In this document: positions 8,559 through 17,707 of the stretch, one piece after another
Position numbering within the stretch: position 1 is the stretch's first letter
Layout of the letters: every line of letters starts with the position of its first letter
Origin: Alpinimonas psychrophila
Lineage (GTDB): Bacteria > Actinomycetota > Actinomycetes > Actinomycetales > Microbacteriaceae
DNA length: 64,000 nucleotides
Assembly (NCBI RefSeq): GCF_014137865.1
Contig: NZ_JACGWU010000003.1
Coordinates: forward strand, 62,001-126,000
Direction of reading: 5' to 3'
The notes under the pieces: generated by a model
The model's database searches: none
What the model saw: only the letters and a program-made list of their open reading frames with translations
What the model was told of the DNA's origin: nothing
Program-made: the position numbers and the translations under genes

Positions 8559-9817
8559 GCGACAACAAATTAACGGCAGAGGTTGCCGAAACAAAACCAG
8601 CGCCACCCTCACGGTGGAACGTTGCTCTCAACGAAATCTTGAGCGGAAGCATCATCATCTCGATTCTCTCGGTGGTACTCGCTCTCGTCGTGGGCGCCAT
8701 CCTGATCGTGCTGGTTGACCCGAAGGTCGCCACGGCGTCAGGCTACTTCTTTGCCCGACCGTTGGACACCCTCGGTTCGATGTGGGACTCGGCATCCGGC
8801 GCCTATTCCTCGCTATTCCAGGGGGCGATCTACAATTTCCGCCGCCCTGACTTCGCTTCGGGGATTCGACCCTTCACCGAAACCCTAAACTTTGCGGCGC
8901 CCCTCATCGTCGCTGGCCTCGGTGTCGCGTTAGCGTTCCGAGTGGGACTGTTCAACATCGGTGGCCGCGGCCAGATGCTCATCGCTGCGGCATGTGCCGG
9001 CTATGTCGGCTTTGCGTTTGACCTGCCTCCTGTGCTGCACCTTGTGGTGGCCATCGCTGCGGGTCTCGCTGGAGGCGCTCTCTGGGGCGGCATCGTGGGT
9101 CTCTTGAAAGCACGAACTGGTGCCCATGAAGTCATTGTGACGATCATGCTCAACTACGTGGCGTTCTACCTCGTCTCGTACATGTTGCGCACGCCCGGCC
9201 TCCTGCAGGCACCGGGATCCAACAACCCCAAGACGGCTCCGATCAACCCCAACGCCATCTTGCCGGATCTCTTGGGTACGACCTACAATCTCAATTTCGG
9301 TTTGATTATCGTGATCGCCCTCACCGTTCTGGTGTGGTGGATTCTGTCGCGCTCGAGCTTGGGATTCCAGTTCCGTGCGGTGGGGGAGAACCCCAATGCT
9401 GCGCGCGTTGCCGGCATCCGGGTGGACCGCATGTACATCTACGCCATGCTCCTCTCCGGCGGGCTCGTCGGTATGGCTGGCATCATTCAAGTGCTGGGAA
9501 CGGTGCCCTCGGGCTTTAGCTCAGGCATCGATGCGGGAATTGGTTTTGACGCCATCACCGTGGCGTTGCTCGGCCGCGCTCGTCCCTGGGGCGTTTTCTT
9601 TGCGGGGCTCCTGTTCGGTGCGTTCAAGGCCGGCGGTTTTGCAATGCAGGCGGCCGAGGGTATTCCGATTGACATCGTGCTCGTTGTTCAGTCGCTCATC
9701 GTGCTTTTCATTGCGGCGCCTCCTCTGGTTCGCGCCCTCTTTAGACTTCCCACTCCCTTGGGGGAGCATAAACCGGTTTCGTTACGGAAGCCCAAGCTGA
9801 AGGCGGTGGCCCGATGA
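8555..9817 (+). CDS. Nucleoside ABC transporter permease (NupP/YufP type)
   Basis: First of two integral membrane subunits of the nucleoside importer, 420 residues. An N-terminal cytoplasmic stretch is followed by a helix at about 28-52, a periplasmic segment and a series of hydrophobic helices. The family's conserved core is present: AFRVGLFNIGGRGQMLIAA, GAHEVIVTIMLNYVA, FRAVGENPNAARVAGI and GAGI-like GIGFDAITVALLGRARPWG. It overlaps both neighbouring transporter genes by four bases, so the three proteins are probably translated together. Confidence 0.92.
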   Translation: MSDNKLTAEVAETKPAPPSRWNVALNEILSGSIIISILSVVLALVVGAILIVLVDPKVATASGYFFARPLDTLGSMWDSASGAYSSLFQGAIYNFRRPDFASGIRPFTETLNFAAPLIVAGLGVALAFRVGLFNIGGRGQMLIAAACAGYVGFAFDLPPVLHLVVAIAAGLAGGALWGGIVGLLKARTGAHEVIVTIMLNYVAFYLVSYMLRTPGLLQAPGSNNPKTAPINPNAILPDLLGTTYNLNFGLIIVIALTVLVWWILSRSSLGFQFRAVGENPNAARVAGIRVDRMYIYAMLLSGGLVGMAGIIQVLGTVPSGFSSGIDAGIGFDAITVALLGRARPWGVFFAGLLFGAFKAGGFAMQAAEGIPIDIVLVVQSLIVLFIAAPPLVRALFRLPTPLGEHKPVSLRKPKLKAVAR

Positions 9818-11133
9818 GTGTCACGACAACCAATTCCAATAACGCGTCCTCCGCGGCGTCCGGCGCCAACTCGCCGTCGCAGGTCATTGTGAGAGAAAAA
9901 GAAGCCATCCGCAGCTGGAAGGCCCCGATTTCGTTCGCAGTATTCGCCGCTCTCGGTGTAGTCCTGTTCTGGATCCTCGGGCGCGATGCTGTGAGTAACT
10001 TCCGTCTCTCGACCGATACAGACGTCATTCAGCTGGCCTCCGTCGATTTGCCGACTCAGCTAACGGGGATCGTGATCAGCCTTGCGCTCATTCTCATCAC
10101 GGCCTACAGCTTCTGGCTAAGTGTGGTTAAGCGTCCAACTCCGATTTGGGTCGTAACGGTTTACGGTGTTTTGTTCATGGTGGGTTTCCTCACGTGGGCC
10201 GGCGCTGGCGAGTCAATTCTCGTTCCCGGGCTTCTCCTAGGTGCTGTCGGTCTGAGCATTCCACTGATCTTTGGCGCCATGGGCGGCATCATCTCCGAGC
10301 GCGTCGGGGTCGTCAACATCGCGATCGAGGGGCAGCTCTTGGCAGGCGCCTTCGTGTCGGCTGTCGTGGCCTCCGTGACCGGAAACGCTTATTTGGGGCT
10401 GATCGCGGCCATGGCGGCGGGAATGCTCGTCTCCTTCGTGTTGGCGACATTCTCGATCAAATACCTGGTTGACCAAGTCATCGTCGGTGTAGTGCTCAAC
10501 GTGCTTGTACTCGGGCTCACGAGCTTCTTCTACTCCAGCATCCTGACTGAAAACTCGTCACTCTTGAATTCACCTCCGCGCTTTGACCGCATTGAGATCC
10601 CTCTTTTGAGCCAGATCCCCATTGTGGGCCCGGTTCTCTTTCGCCAGACGCTGATCGTGTACTTGATGTACATCATCGTTGCCGTTGTGGCCTATGCCCT
10701 GGTGAAGACCAAGTGGGGTCTGCGCTTGCGATCGGTGGGAGAGCATCCTCAGGCTGCCGACACTGTTGGCATCAACGTCTACATGACACGCTTCTGGAAC
10801 GTCTCCCTCGCGGGAGCGATTGCCGGAATTGGTGGCGCATACTTCACCCTCGGTTCGGTGGGTTCCTTCCAAAAAGACATGACCGCGGGCGCCGGTTTTA
10901 TCGCCCTCGCTGCCGTTATCTTTGGACGCTGGGACCCCATCCGGGCACTGCTGGCGGCCCTGCTCTTTGGTTTCGCGACCAACCTGCAAAGCGTGCTCGC
11001 CATCATCGGCTCGCCCGTACCCAGTGAGTTCATGCTCATGTTGCCCTATGTCGTCACGATCATTGCGGTCGCCGGATTCGTGGGCAAGGTCCGAGGGCCG
11101 GCCGCCTCCGGCAAGCCCTATATCAAGGGTTAG
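9814..11133 (+). CDS. Nucleoside ABC transporter permease (NupQ/YufQ type)
   Basis: Second membrane subunit of the nucleoside importer, 439 residues. After a serine- and asparagine-rich N-terminal tail it has about ten hydrophobic helices and the family motifs FGAMGGIISERVGVVNIAIEG, LRSVGEHPQAADTVGI and GAGFIALAAVIFGRWDP. It starts within the stop of the preceding permease (ATGA) and is followed nine bases later by cytidine deaminase, tying uptake directly to catabolism. Confidence 0.92.
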   Translation: MSVTTTNSNNASSAASGANSPSQVIVREKEAIRSWKAPISFAVFAALGVVLFWILGRDAVSNFRLSTDTDVIQLASVDLPTQLTGIVISLALILITAYSFWLSVVKRPTPIWVVTVYGVLFMVGFLTWAGAGESILVPGLLLGAVGLSIPLIFGAMGGIISERVGVVNIAIEGQLLAGAFVSAVVASVTGNAYLGLIAAMAAGMLVSFVLATFSIKYLVDQVIVGVVLNVLVLGLTSFFYSSILTENSSLLNSPPRFDRIEIPLLSQIPIVGPVLFRQTLIVYLMYIIVAVVAYALVKTKWGLRLRSVGEHPQAADTVGINVYMTRFWNVSLAGAIAGIGGAYFTLGSVGSFQKDMTAGAGFIALAAVIFGRWDPIRALLAALLFGFATNLQSVLAIIGSPVPSEFMLMLPYVVTIIAVAGFVGKVRGPAASGKPYIKG

Positions 11134-11142
11134 GAGCCCGCC

Positions 11143-11574
11143 ATGACGAACGATATCGATTGGGTTGCCCTCAAGGCGGCCGCTGTGGCGGCCAGGGCCG
11201 GCGCCTATGTTCCCTACTCGAAGTTTCCCGTGGGTGTTGCCGCGCTCACGAGCGACGGTCGCATCATCTCCGGCTGCAATGTCGAGAACGCTTCGTACGG
11301 CCTCACGCTGTGTGCCGAGTGCGGTCTCGTTTCCTCGCTCCATGCCACCGGGGGCGGCACCCTGGTGGCCTTCACGTGTGTCGACGGAAATGACAACGTG
11401 TTGATGCCGTGCGGCCGCTGTCGTCAGCTTCTGTTCGAGCACTCGGCTCCCGGCATGGTGCTGGAGACCGTCTCAGGGTTTCGCACCATTGAAGAAGTCT
11501 TGCCGGATGCCTTCGGGCCCCGGGTACTTGATGCGTACAGCGCAACGGCATCCTCTGCACCATCCGCTCCATAA
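11143..11574 (+). CDS. cdd: Cytidine deaminase
   Basis: Deaminates cytidine and deoxycytidine to uridine and deoxyuridine in pyrimidine salvage. It has 143 residues, the length of the homotetrameric class. Zinc ligands are C57 (in CAEC, with E59 as the proton shuttle), C90 and C93 (PCGRCRQ). The substrate-binding CNVENASYG is at about 45-53. The start has AGGAG eight bases upstream. Its position directly behind the nucleoside importer and ahead of thymidine phosphorylase indicates a salvage operon. Confidence 0.96.
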   Translation: MTNDIDWVALKAAAVAARAGAYVPYSKFPVGVAALTSDGRIISGCNVENASYGLTLCAECGLVSSLHATGGGTLVAFTCVDGNDNVLMPCGRCRQLLFEHSAPGMVLETVSGFRTIEEVLPDAFGPRVLDAYSATASSAPSAP

Positions 11575-11606
11575 CCAGAATTCAACGAAAGTAGCGCAGT
11601 AACCGC

Positions 11607-12905
11607 ATGACAATCGAACCGTTCGACGCCGTTCAGCTCATCACGATCAAGCGCGACAAGGGCGAACTCTCGACCCCGCAGATCAACTGGATGATTGAGG
11701 CTTACACGCGCGGCTACATCGCCGACGAGCAGATGGCCGCCATGACGATGGCGATCTTCTTGAACGGCATGAGCCGTAGAGAGATCAAAGACATGACGAT
11801 GGCCATGATCGCTTCGGGCGAGCGCATGAGCTACCCGGGGCTGGGAAAACCCACCGCCGACAAACACAGCACCGGCGGAGTGGGCGACAAGATCACCCTG
11901 CCGCTCATGCCCTTGGTGGCGTCCTTCGGCGTGGCCGTGCCTCAGCTGTCTGGCCGCGGCTTGGGCCACACGGGTGGCACGCTAGACAAGCTCGAGTCCA
12001 TTCCTGGATGGCGCGCGAACCTCACCAACGCGGAGATGCTGCAGCAGCTCAAGGACTACAGCGGCGTCATCTGCGCCGCCGGTTCGGGGCTGGCTCCGGC
12101 CGACGGCAAGCTGTACTCCCTTCGTGACATCACCGGAACGGTCGAGGCCATTCCCCTTATTGCCTCCAGCATCATGAGCAAGAAGATCGCTGAGGGCACC
12201 GAGTCCCTCGTGCTCGACGTGAAGTTTGGCTCCGGTGCCTTCTTGAAGGACATCGAGCGCTCGCGTGAGCTTGCCCGCACCATGGTGGCTCTCGGAACAG
12301 ATGCCGGTGTCAACACGACTGCCCTGCTCACCGACATGAACGTTCCCCTTGGCTTGGCCATCGGGAACGCAAACGAGGTGCGCGAATCGGTGGAAGTTCT
12401 GGCCGGTGGTGGCCCCGCCGATGTCATCGAGCTCACGGTGGCCTTGGCGCGCGAAATGTTGGCGATGGCAGGCATGCCCGATGTGGATGTCGCCGCGAAC
12501 CTTCATAACGGTAAGGCCATGGATTCCTGGCGCCAGACGATCGCGGCTCAGGGTGGAGATCCGGATGCGGCACTGCCCGTTGCTCGCGAAACCCACGTCG
12601 TGCTCGCCGAACGTGACGGTGTACTGCTCGACCAGCTCGCCCTTCCCTTCGGCATCGCTGCCTGGCGCCTCGGGGCGGGCCGCGCGCGCAAGCAGGATCC
12701 CGTGCAGCACGCTGCCGGAATCGACCTGCACGCCAAGCCCGGTGACGTCGTTCGCAAGGGTGAGCCGCTGTTCACCCTGAGCGCCGACGAGCCGGCCCGC
12801 TTCGCCCGCGCTCTCGAAGCGCTTGAGGGCTCCTACGTTATTGGCGACGCCAAAGACTACGTTGCTCGTGGACCGCTGGTCGCCGAGCGCATAACGGCTA
12901 ACTAA
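11607..12905 (+). CDS. deoA: Thymidine phosphorylase
   Basis: Cleaves thymidine or deoxyuridine with phosphate to the free base and deoxyribose-1-phosphate. It has 432 residues. KHSTGGVGDK, which binds phosphate, lies at about 90-100, LSGRGLGHTGGTLDKLE at about 113-129, and the C-terminal pyrimidine phosphorylase domain ends the protein. A pyrimidine-nucleoside phosphorylase of wider specificity is possible, since the two are hard to separate by eye. It lies 32 bases after cdd. Confidence 0.95.
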   Translation: MTIEPFDAVQLITIKRDKGELSTPQINWMIEAYTRGYIADEQMAAMTMAIFLNGMSRREIKDMTMAMIASGERMSYPGLGKPTADKHSTGGVGDKITLPLMPLVASFGVAVPQLSGRGLGHTGGTLDKLESIPGWRANLTNAEMLQQLKDYSGVICAAGSGLAPADGKLYSLRDITGTVEAIPLIASSIMSKKIAEGTESLVLDVKFGSGAFLKDIERSRELARTMVALGTDAGVNTTALLTDMNVPLGLAIGNANEVRESVEVLAGGGPADVIELTVALAREMLAMAGMPDVDVAANLHNGKAMDSWRQTIAAQGGDPDAALPVARETHVVLAERDGVLLDQLALPFGIAAWRLGAGRARKQDPVQHAAGIDLHAKPGDVVRKGEPLFTLSADEPARFARALEALEGSYVIGDAKDYVARGPLVAERITAN

Positions 12906-12983
12906 CCGACAGAAAACGTTCATCTTTATCGCGTAACGTCACGAGCGTTGCGCGAGCTCCGAACTTCAAAAAAAGGATCCCTA

Positions 12984-14114
12984 ATGTCTTTCGAAAACGA
13001 CTTTTACGTTGATGGCGTCGACGTCACGGTGTTGCCGAAGATTTCGCTCCACGATCACCTCGACGGCAGCCTGCGCCCCGAGACCATTCTGGAGCTCGCC
13101 GCCGAGGCTGGTATCGCGGTTCCCGCAACCGATGAAGAGTCTTTGAGACGTTGGTTCGCCGAGTCCTCGAACTCCGGCTCGCTCGTGGAGTACTTGAAGA
13201 CGTTCGACCTCACGTGTGCCGTCATGCAGACCGCGGAAAATTTGACCCGCGTTGCCCGCGAAAGTGTGGTCGACCTTGCTGTCGACGGTGTGATTTACGG
13301 CGAACTTCGCTGGGCGCCCGAGCAGCACCTCACGCAGGGGCTCACGCTGGACGAGGCTGTTGAAGCCGTTCAGGTGGGGATCGAAGAGGGGATTGACGAG
13401 GCAGAGGAGCTGGGGTACAGCATCCGGATTGGTCAGCTCGTGACCGCCATGCGTCATGCCGACCGCAGTCTTGAGATCGCCCAACTTGCCGTGCGCCACC
13501 GCACCAATGGTGTCGTCGGCTTCGATATCGCTGGGGCCGAGCTCGGTTTCCCCGCCTCAAACCACGCCGCGGCATTCGACTTCTTGGCGCACGAGTACTT
13601 CCCCGTGACGATTCACGCGGGGGAAGCTGACGGCCTCGGCAGTATTGAGAGCGCGTTATACGACGGCCGTGCCTTGCGCCTTGGTCATGGCGTGCGCTTG
13701 GCGGAAGACATCGATGTTAATGGCAAGGACGGAGATGCCACCTATGTCACGATGGGAATGCTTGCCCACTGGGTCAAGGATCGCGGCATCACGCTGGAGA
13801 CCAGCCCCACCTCGAACCTGCAGACTGGCGCCATCGCGCAATGGGGCGATGACATCACTGATCACCCCTTCGACCTTCTGTACCAGCTGGGATTCACCGT
13901 CACGGTCAACACCGACAACCGTCTGCAGAGTGACACGACGCTCACGCGCGAACTATGGCTGGTAGCGGATGCTTTTTCCTACGACCTTGCCGACCTTGAG
14001 ACGTTCCAGCAGAACGCTGCCGCTTCGGCTTTCCTTCCTTCTGAGGAACGTGACGAGCTCGCCGAGCTCATCTCGGACGGCTTCGTAGCCGCTGTGGCGG
14101 CTGCGCGCCGCTAG
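12984..14114 (+). CDS. add: Adenosine deaminase
   Basis: Converts adenosine and deoxyadenosine to inosine and deoxyinosine, substrates for the purine nucleoside phosphorylase encoded at 16.8 kb. It has 376 residues. Zinc-binding H23 and H25 are in LHDHLDGS, with HAGEADG, the catalytic-loop SPTSNLQTG, and NTDNRLQSDTTL downstream. The ATG at 12984 follows AAAAAGGA; an earlier in-frame start at 12948 adds residues before the conserved region and is less likely. It converges with the DMT transporter gene, and a GCCGC/GCGGC hairpin at 14107-14124 may separate them. Confidence 0.95.
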   Translation: MSFENDFYVDGVDVTVLPKISLHDHLDGSLRPETILELAAEAGIAVPATDEESLRRWFAESSNSGSLVEYLKTFDLTCAVMQTAENLTRVARESVVDLAVDGVIYGELRWAPEQHLTQGLTLDEAVEAVQVGIEEGIDEAEELGYSIRIGQLVTAMRHADRSLEIAQLAVRHRTNGVVGFDIAGAELGFPASNHAAAFDFLAHEYFPVTIHAGEADGLGSIESALYDGRALRLGHGVRLAEDIDVNGKDGDATYVTMGMLAHWVKDRGITLETSPTSNLQTGAIAQWGDDITDHPFDLLYQLGFTVTVNTDNRLQSDTTLTRELWLVADAFSYDLADLETFQQNAAASAFLPSEERDELAELISDGFVAAVAAARR

Positions 14115-14123
14115 TCTCTGCGG

Positions 14124-15041
14124 CTAGGCGGCTGCGAGACTCTTCACGCGAGCCCTCACTGCCGTGCCAGCGAGAATGAAAACCGCGGCAGCAGCAATCC
14201 AGACAACGGGTGAAATCACTTCACCAAAGATAAGCGCAGCCCACACAATTGTGAGCACAGGCTGAATAAGTTGGATTTGACTGATACGTGCCATGGGGCC
14301 GATTGCCAAACCCCGGTACCAGGCAAAGAATCCTAGGTACATGCTGATGAGGGCGATATAGGCGAACCCCAGCCAGGCCTGCGGTGTTACGTAAGCACTG
14401 ATCGCAGCCAGGCTGATCAGAGCGACGGGAATCATGGCGGGTAGCGCAACAACAAGGGCCCAACTGATGGTCTGCCACGAGCCAATTTCCCGCGCCAGGA
14501 GGCCACCCTCTGAGTAGCCGATCGATGCCAGGATGACTGCGCCTACCAAGAGTAGGTCACCGAGCGAAGGACCAGTGTGCGCTTCGCTGGTCAGTACGGA
14601 GAAGACAGCAACGGCCGCGGCACCGCTCAGTGAGGCAATCCAAAAAGTGCGGGACGGCCGTTCGCGACCGCGAATCACCGCGGCCACGGCGGTAGCCGCC
14701 GGTAAAAGGCCAATCATGACAGCGCCGTGCGATGACGGAACGAATAGCAGGGCAAAGGATGTGAGGAAAGGGAATCCCACCACCACGCCGAGGGCGACAA
14801 CAGCCAGGCGTAGCCATTGGCGACCACCAGGTAGTTTCGTGCGGGTGAGAGCCAACACAGCAATAGCAATGGCGGCCGCGACGACAGCCCGGCCCGCGCC
14901 GAGGAAGAGGCTCGGGAAACTTGTGAGGGCCAGCGAGGTCATGGGTAGTGTGAAAGAGAAAGCCACCACCCCGAGGGTGCCAAAAAGAATCCCGGCGAGG
15001 GGTGTACTCGTGAGACTCTTGGGGGGCGTTCGCGGGGTCAC
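14124..15041 (-). CDS. EamA/DMT-family transporter
   Basis: Integral membrane protein of 305 residues with about ten hydrophobic helices arranged as two EamA repeats, as in drug/metabolite transporters of the RhaT/YdcZ type. Substrate cannot be told from sequence. It starts nine bases after the stop of the phosphomutase gene, so it is probably the last gene of the operon punA-phosphomutase-DMT. A metabolite or nucleobase exporter would fit the context, but this is only inference. Confidence 0.85.
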   Translation of the reverse strand: MTPRTPPKSLTSTPLAGILFGTLGVVAFSFTLPMTSLALTSFPSLFLGAGRAVVAAAIAIAVLALTRTKLPGGRQWLRLAVVALGVVVGFPFLTSFALLFVPSSHGAVMIGLLPAATAVAAVIRGRERPSRTFWIASLSGAAAVAVFSVLTSEAHTGPSLGDLLLVGAVILASIGYSEGGLLAREIGSWQTISWALVVALPAMIPVALISLAAISAYVTPQAWLGFAYIALISMYLGFFAWYRGLAIGPMARISQIQLIQPVLTIVWAALIFGEVISPVVWIAAAAVFILAGTAVRARVKSLAAA

Positions 15042-15050
15042 GCGTGAAGC

Positions 15051-16790
15051 CTACGCGACGAGCTCCTCGGCCCCAGCCCGCAGGGCAGCGAGCGAGGTCT
15101 GGGCGACGGCCTGGCGTTCGGCCAGTGTGCCCTCGGCACAGTGGGTGTCGAGGTAGATCTTGAGCTTGGGCTCGGTGCCGCTCGGCCGAATCATGACGCG
15201 CGAGCCATCGGCGAGCCACAGACGCAGAACGTCGGCGGGAGCGAGGCCGTCGAAGCCGGCGGAGAGGTCGTCGATCGAGGTGACCGCGATGCCGCCAAAA
15301 TTGGTGGGCGGCGTCGCGCGCAACGAGCTCATGATGTCAGAGATGCGGCTGATGTCGGTGACGCGAAGCGAGACCTGGTCGCTGGCGAAGTGACCGAAGC
15401 GCAGGCTGAACGCGTCGAGGTGATCGGCGATGGTCTTGCCTGCGAGGGCAAGGTCGCTTGCAAGGGATAGAAACGCGAGGCCGGCGGAGATGCCGTCCTT
15501 GTCGCGCACCGTCTCGGGGTTCACGAGGTAGCCGAGAGCCTCCTCGAAGCCAAAGAGGAGCCCGGGCGCTCGAGAGACCCATTTGAAGCCCGTGAGAGTC
15601 CAGGCGAAGTCGAGTTTGTAGTCGGCAGCAACGGCGGCCAAAGCGGGGCTGGACACAATGGAGCAGGCCAAAGCGCCAGTGGTCTTGCCTTCGCGGGTAG
15701 CACGATCGGCGGCCCACCAACCAAGGAGGGAACCGACTTCATTACCGGTCAGGCGGCGATACCCCTCTTCACGGGAGGCATCGGGGATGGCGACGGCCAG
15801 GCGGTCAGCATCCGGGTCATTGGCAATGATGAGATCGGCATTGGCTTCGCGTGCCGTGGCATAGGAGAGGTCGAGAGCGCCGGGCTCCTCAGGGTTGGGG
15901 AAAGCCACCGTGGGAAAGTCGGGGTCAGGCTTAATCTGGGCCGCGACAATGACAGGCTCATCGAAACCAGCGGCGCCCAGCGTGCTCGCGAACGTCTCCC
16001 ACCCGACGCCATGCATGGCCGTGTAGACGACTTTTAGCTGCGTATCGGGGGCGGCCACGAGAGAAGAGGTGAGGGCGATGTAGGCGTCTATAACGGATTC
16101 TTCGGCCAGCTCAAACTCGCCGCGGGGGAGTTCCAACACACTCAGGTCGCGGGCAACGCTGTCGATGTGATCCGAGATGTCAGCATCGTCGGGGGACACA
16201 ATCTGCGAGCCGTGGTTGAGGTCTCCGAGGTACACCTTGTAGCCGTTATCGGCGGGAGGATTGTGACTGGCCGTGACCATGACACCGGCACTGGCCTTCA
16301 GCTCGCGCACAGCGAATGCCACGAGTGGCGTGGGCAGCATGCGGGGAAACAGGATGGCACGGATGCCGACCCCGGCCATAATCTCGGCGGTGTCGCGGGC
16401 GAAGATGGCGGAGTTCTTGCGGCCGTCATAGCCGATGACGACGCTGGGCGCGCGATCCTCGGCACCGGAGGAACTCGCGGCACGGTGCTCGAGAAGGTAC
16501 GCAGCGAGGCCGGCGGCGGCCTGGCTGACCACTACTCGGTTCATGCGGTTGGGGCCGGCGGCTATCTCGCCGCGGAGCCCGGCCGTGCCAAACGCGAGGC
16601 GCGTCGAGAGACGGTCCCGCAGAGATTCGCGAGCAGCAATTTTGCGAGAAACACCCTCGTCGGCCGTGACGGTGTCATTACCGCCGGCAGCCTCAGCGAG
16701 TAACAGTGTCAGCTCGGCACGGGTTTCGGCATCCGGATCTTGCGCCAGCCAAGCCTCGGCCGAGAGGGCAATGTCGGCATCCGTCATCAC
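15051..16790 (-). CDS. Phosphohexomutase/phosphopentomutase-type protein (PmmB-like)
   Basis: Member of the alpha-D-phosphohexomutase superfamily, 579 residues, the length of the long PgcA/PmmB/PGM2 group. It has the phosphoserine loop VMVTASHNPPADNGYKVY, the metal-binding NDPDADRLAVAI, the sugar-binding GFEEALGYLV and the phosphate-binding RPSGTEPKLKIYL near the C-terminus. The gene overlaps punA by four bases. Enzymes of this type beside purine nucleoside phosphorylase often act as phosphopentomutases that recycle (deoxy)ribose-1-phosphate; the M. tuberculosis counterpart Rv3308 is called pmmB. Either assignment is possible. Confidence 0.85.
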   Translation of the reverse strand: MMTDADIALSAEAWLAQDPDAETRAELTLLLAEAAGGNDTVTADEGVSRKIAARESLRDRLSTRLAFGTAGLRGEIAAGPNRMNRVVVSQAAAGLAAYLLEHRAASSSGAEDRAPSVVIGYDGRKNSAIFARDTAEIMAGVGIRAILFPRMLPTPLVAFAVRELKASAGVMVTASHNPPADNGYKVYLGDLNHGSQIVSPDDADISDHIDSVARDLSVLELPRGEFELAEESVIDAYIALTSSLVAAPDTQLKVVYTAMHGVGWETFASTLGAAGFDEPVIVAAQIKPDPDFPTVAFPNPEEPGALDLSYATAREANADLIIANDPDADRLAVAIPDASREEGYRRLTGNEVGSLLGWWAADRATREGKTTGALACSIVSSPALAAVAADYKLDFAWTLTGFKWVSRAPGLLFGFEEALGYLVNPETVRDKDGISAGLAFLSLASDLALAGKTIADHLDAFSLRFGHFASDQVSLRVTDISRISDIMSSLRATPPTNFGGIAVTSIDDLSAGFDGLAPADVLRLWLADGSRVMIRPSGTEPKLKIYLDTHCAEGTLAERQAVAQTSLAALRAGAEELVA

Positions 16791-17617
16791 AGTTTCACCA
16801 CGATTCGGGCAAGCAGGTCGCTGATGACCGCTTCGGCGTTACGCCCAGCCTCGAGCACCTCGGTGTGCGACAGGGGTGTCTTCTGAATGCCGGCGGCGAG
16901 GTTTGTGATGAGCGACATCCCCAGCACCTCCATGCCGGCTTGGCGGGCAGCAATCGCCTCGAGGGCCGTGGACATTCCCACGATGTGGCCGCCCATGATG
17001 CGGGCCATCTGCACCTCCGCGGGTGTCTCATAATGGGGGCCGCGGAACTGTGTGTAGACACCCTCATCGAGGGTGGAGTCAACCGTATGCGCAATGTCGC
17101 GTAGGCGCTGGGAGTACAGGTCGGTCAGGTCGATAAAGGTCGCGCCCTCGAGCGGAGAGGCCGCCGTCAAGTTGAGATGGTCACTGATCAACACCGGGGT
17201 TCCGGGCTTCCACGTCTCCTTGATGCCACCGGCGCCGTTGGTCAATACCATCACGGATGCTCCCGCCGCCGCCGCGGTACGAACACTGTGAGCGACTCGC
17301 CGAACGCCGTGACCCTCGTAGAAATGGGTGCGGGCGCCAATGACCAGAGCGTGCTTTCCGTTGGGTAACAGGATTGATCGCAACGTGCTCGCGTGGCCCA
17401 CCACGGCGGAGGCGCTAAAGCCCGCAATCTCGGTGGCGTCGATGACGGCGGTGGTCTCACCAATGAGATCCGCGGCCTTGGCCCAGCCGCTTCCGAGCGT
17501 CAAGGCGATGTCATGCTTGGCCACGCCCGTCTTCTCCGCTAGCTGGGCGGCAGCGAGTTTCGCGACCTCGAACGGGTCGGCGGAAGGATCATCCAGAGGG
17601 TTCACGTAGTCAGACAT
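16787..17617 (-). CDS. punA: Purine nucleoside phosphorylase (trimeric type)
   Basis: Phosphorolyses inosine and guanosine to base plus ribose-1-phosphate. It has 276 residues, typical of the trimeric PNP class. LGSGWAKAADLI carries the phosphate-binding segment, GARTHFYEGH and LTNGAGGIKETW lie in the middle, and DHLNLTA, FRGPHYETPAE and GMSTALEAIAAR form the purine site. It is the first gene of a minus-strand operon with the phosphomutase and the DMT transporter, divergent from lpdA. Confidence 0.95.
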   Translation of the reverse strand: MSDYVNPLDDPSADPFEVAKLAAAQLAEKTGVAKHDIALTLGSGWAKAADLIGETTAVIDATEIAGFSASAVVGHASTLRSILLPNGKHALVIGARTHFYEGHGVRRVAHSVRTAAAAGASVMVLTNGAGGIKETWKPGTPVLISDHLNLTAASPLEGATFIDLTDLYSQRLRDIAHTVDSTLDEGVYTQFRGPHYETPAEVQMARIMGGHIVGMSTALEAIAARQAGMEVLGMSLITNLAAGIQKTPLSHTEVLEAGRNAEAVISDLLARIVVKL

Positions 17618-17623
17618 GAACTA

Positions 17624-17629
17624 ACCCTA
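17624..17629 (-). promoter_or_regulatory. Leaderless-type -10 box of punA
   Basis: On the minus strand TAGGGT ends six bases before the punA ATG, and no Shine-Dalgarno sequence is present. Confidence 0.5.
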
Positions 17630-17707
17630 TTGCTACGAGCGTGTGAGCAGGGGAGCGCTCTTTTGCGCAGTTTGGTGAGGACCTGCCCGGGGCGGGAGAA
17701 TGAGAGT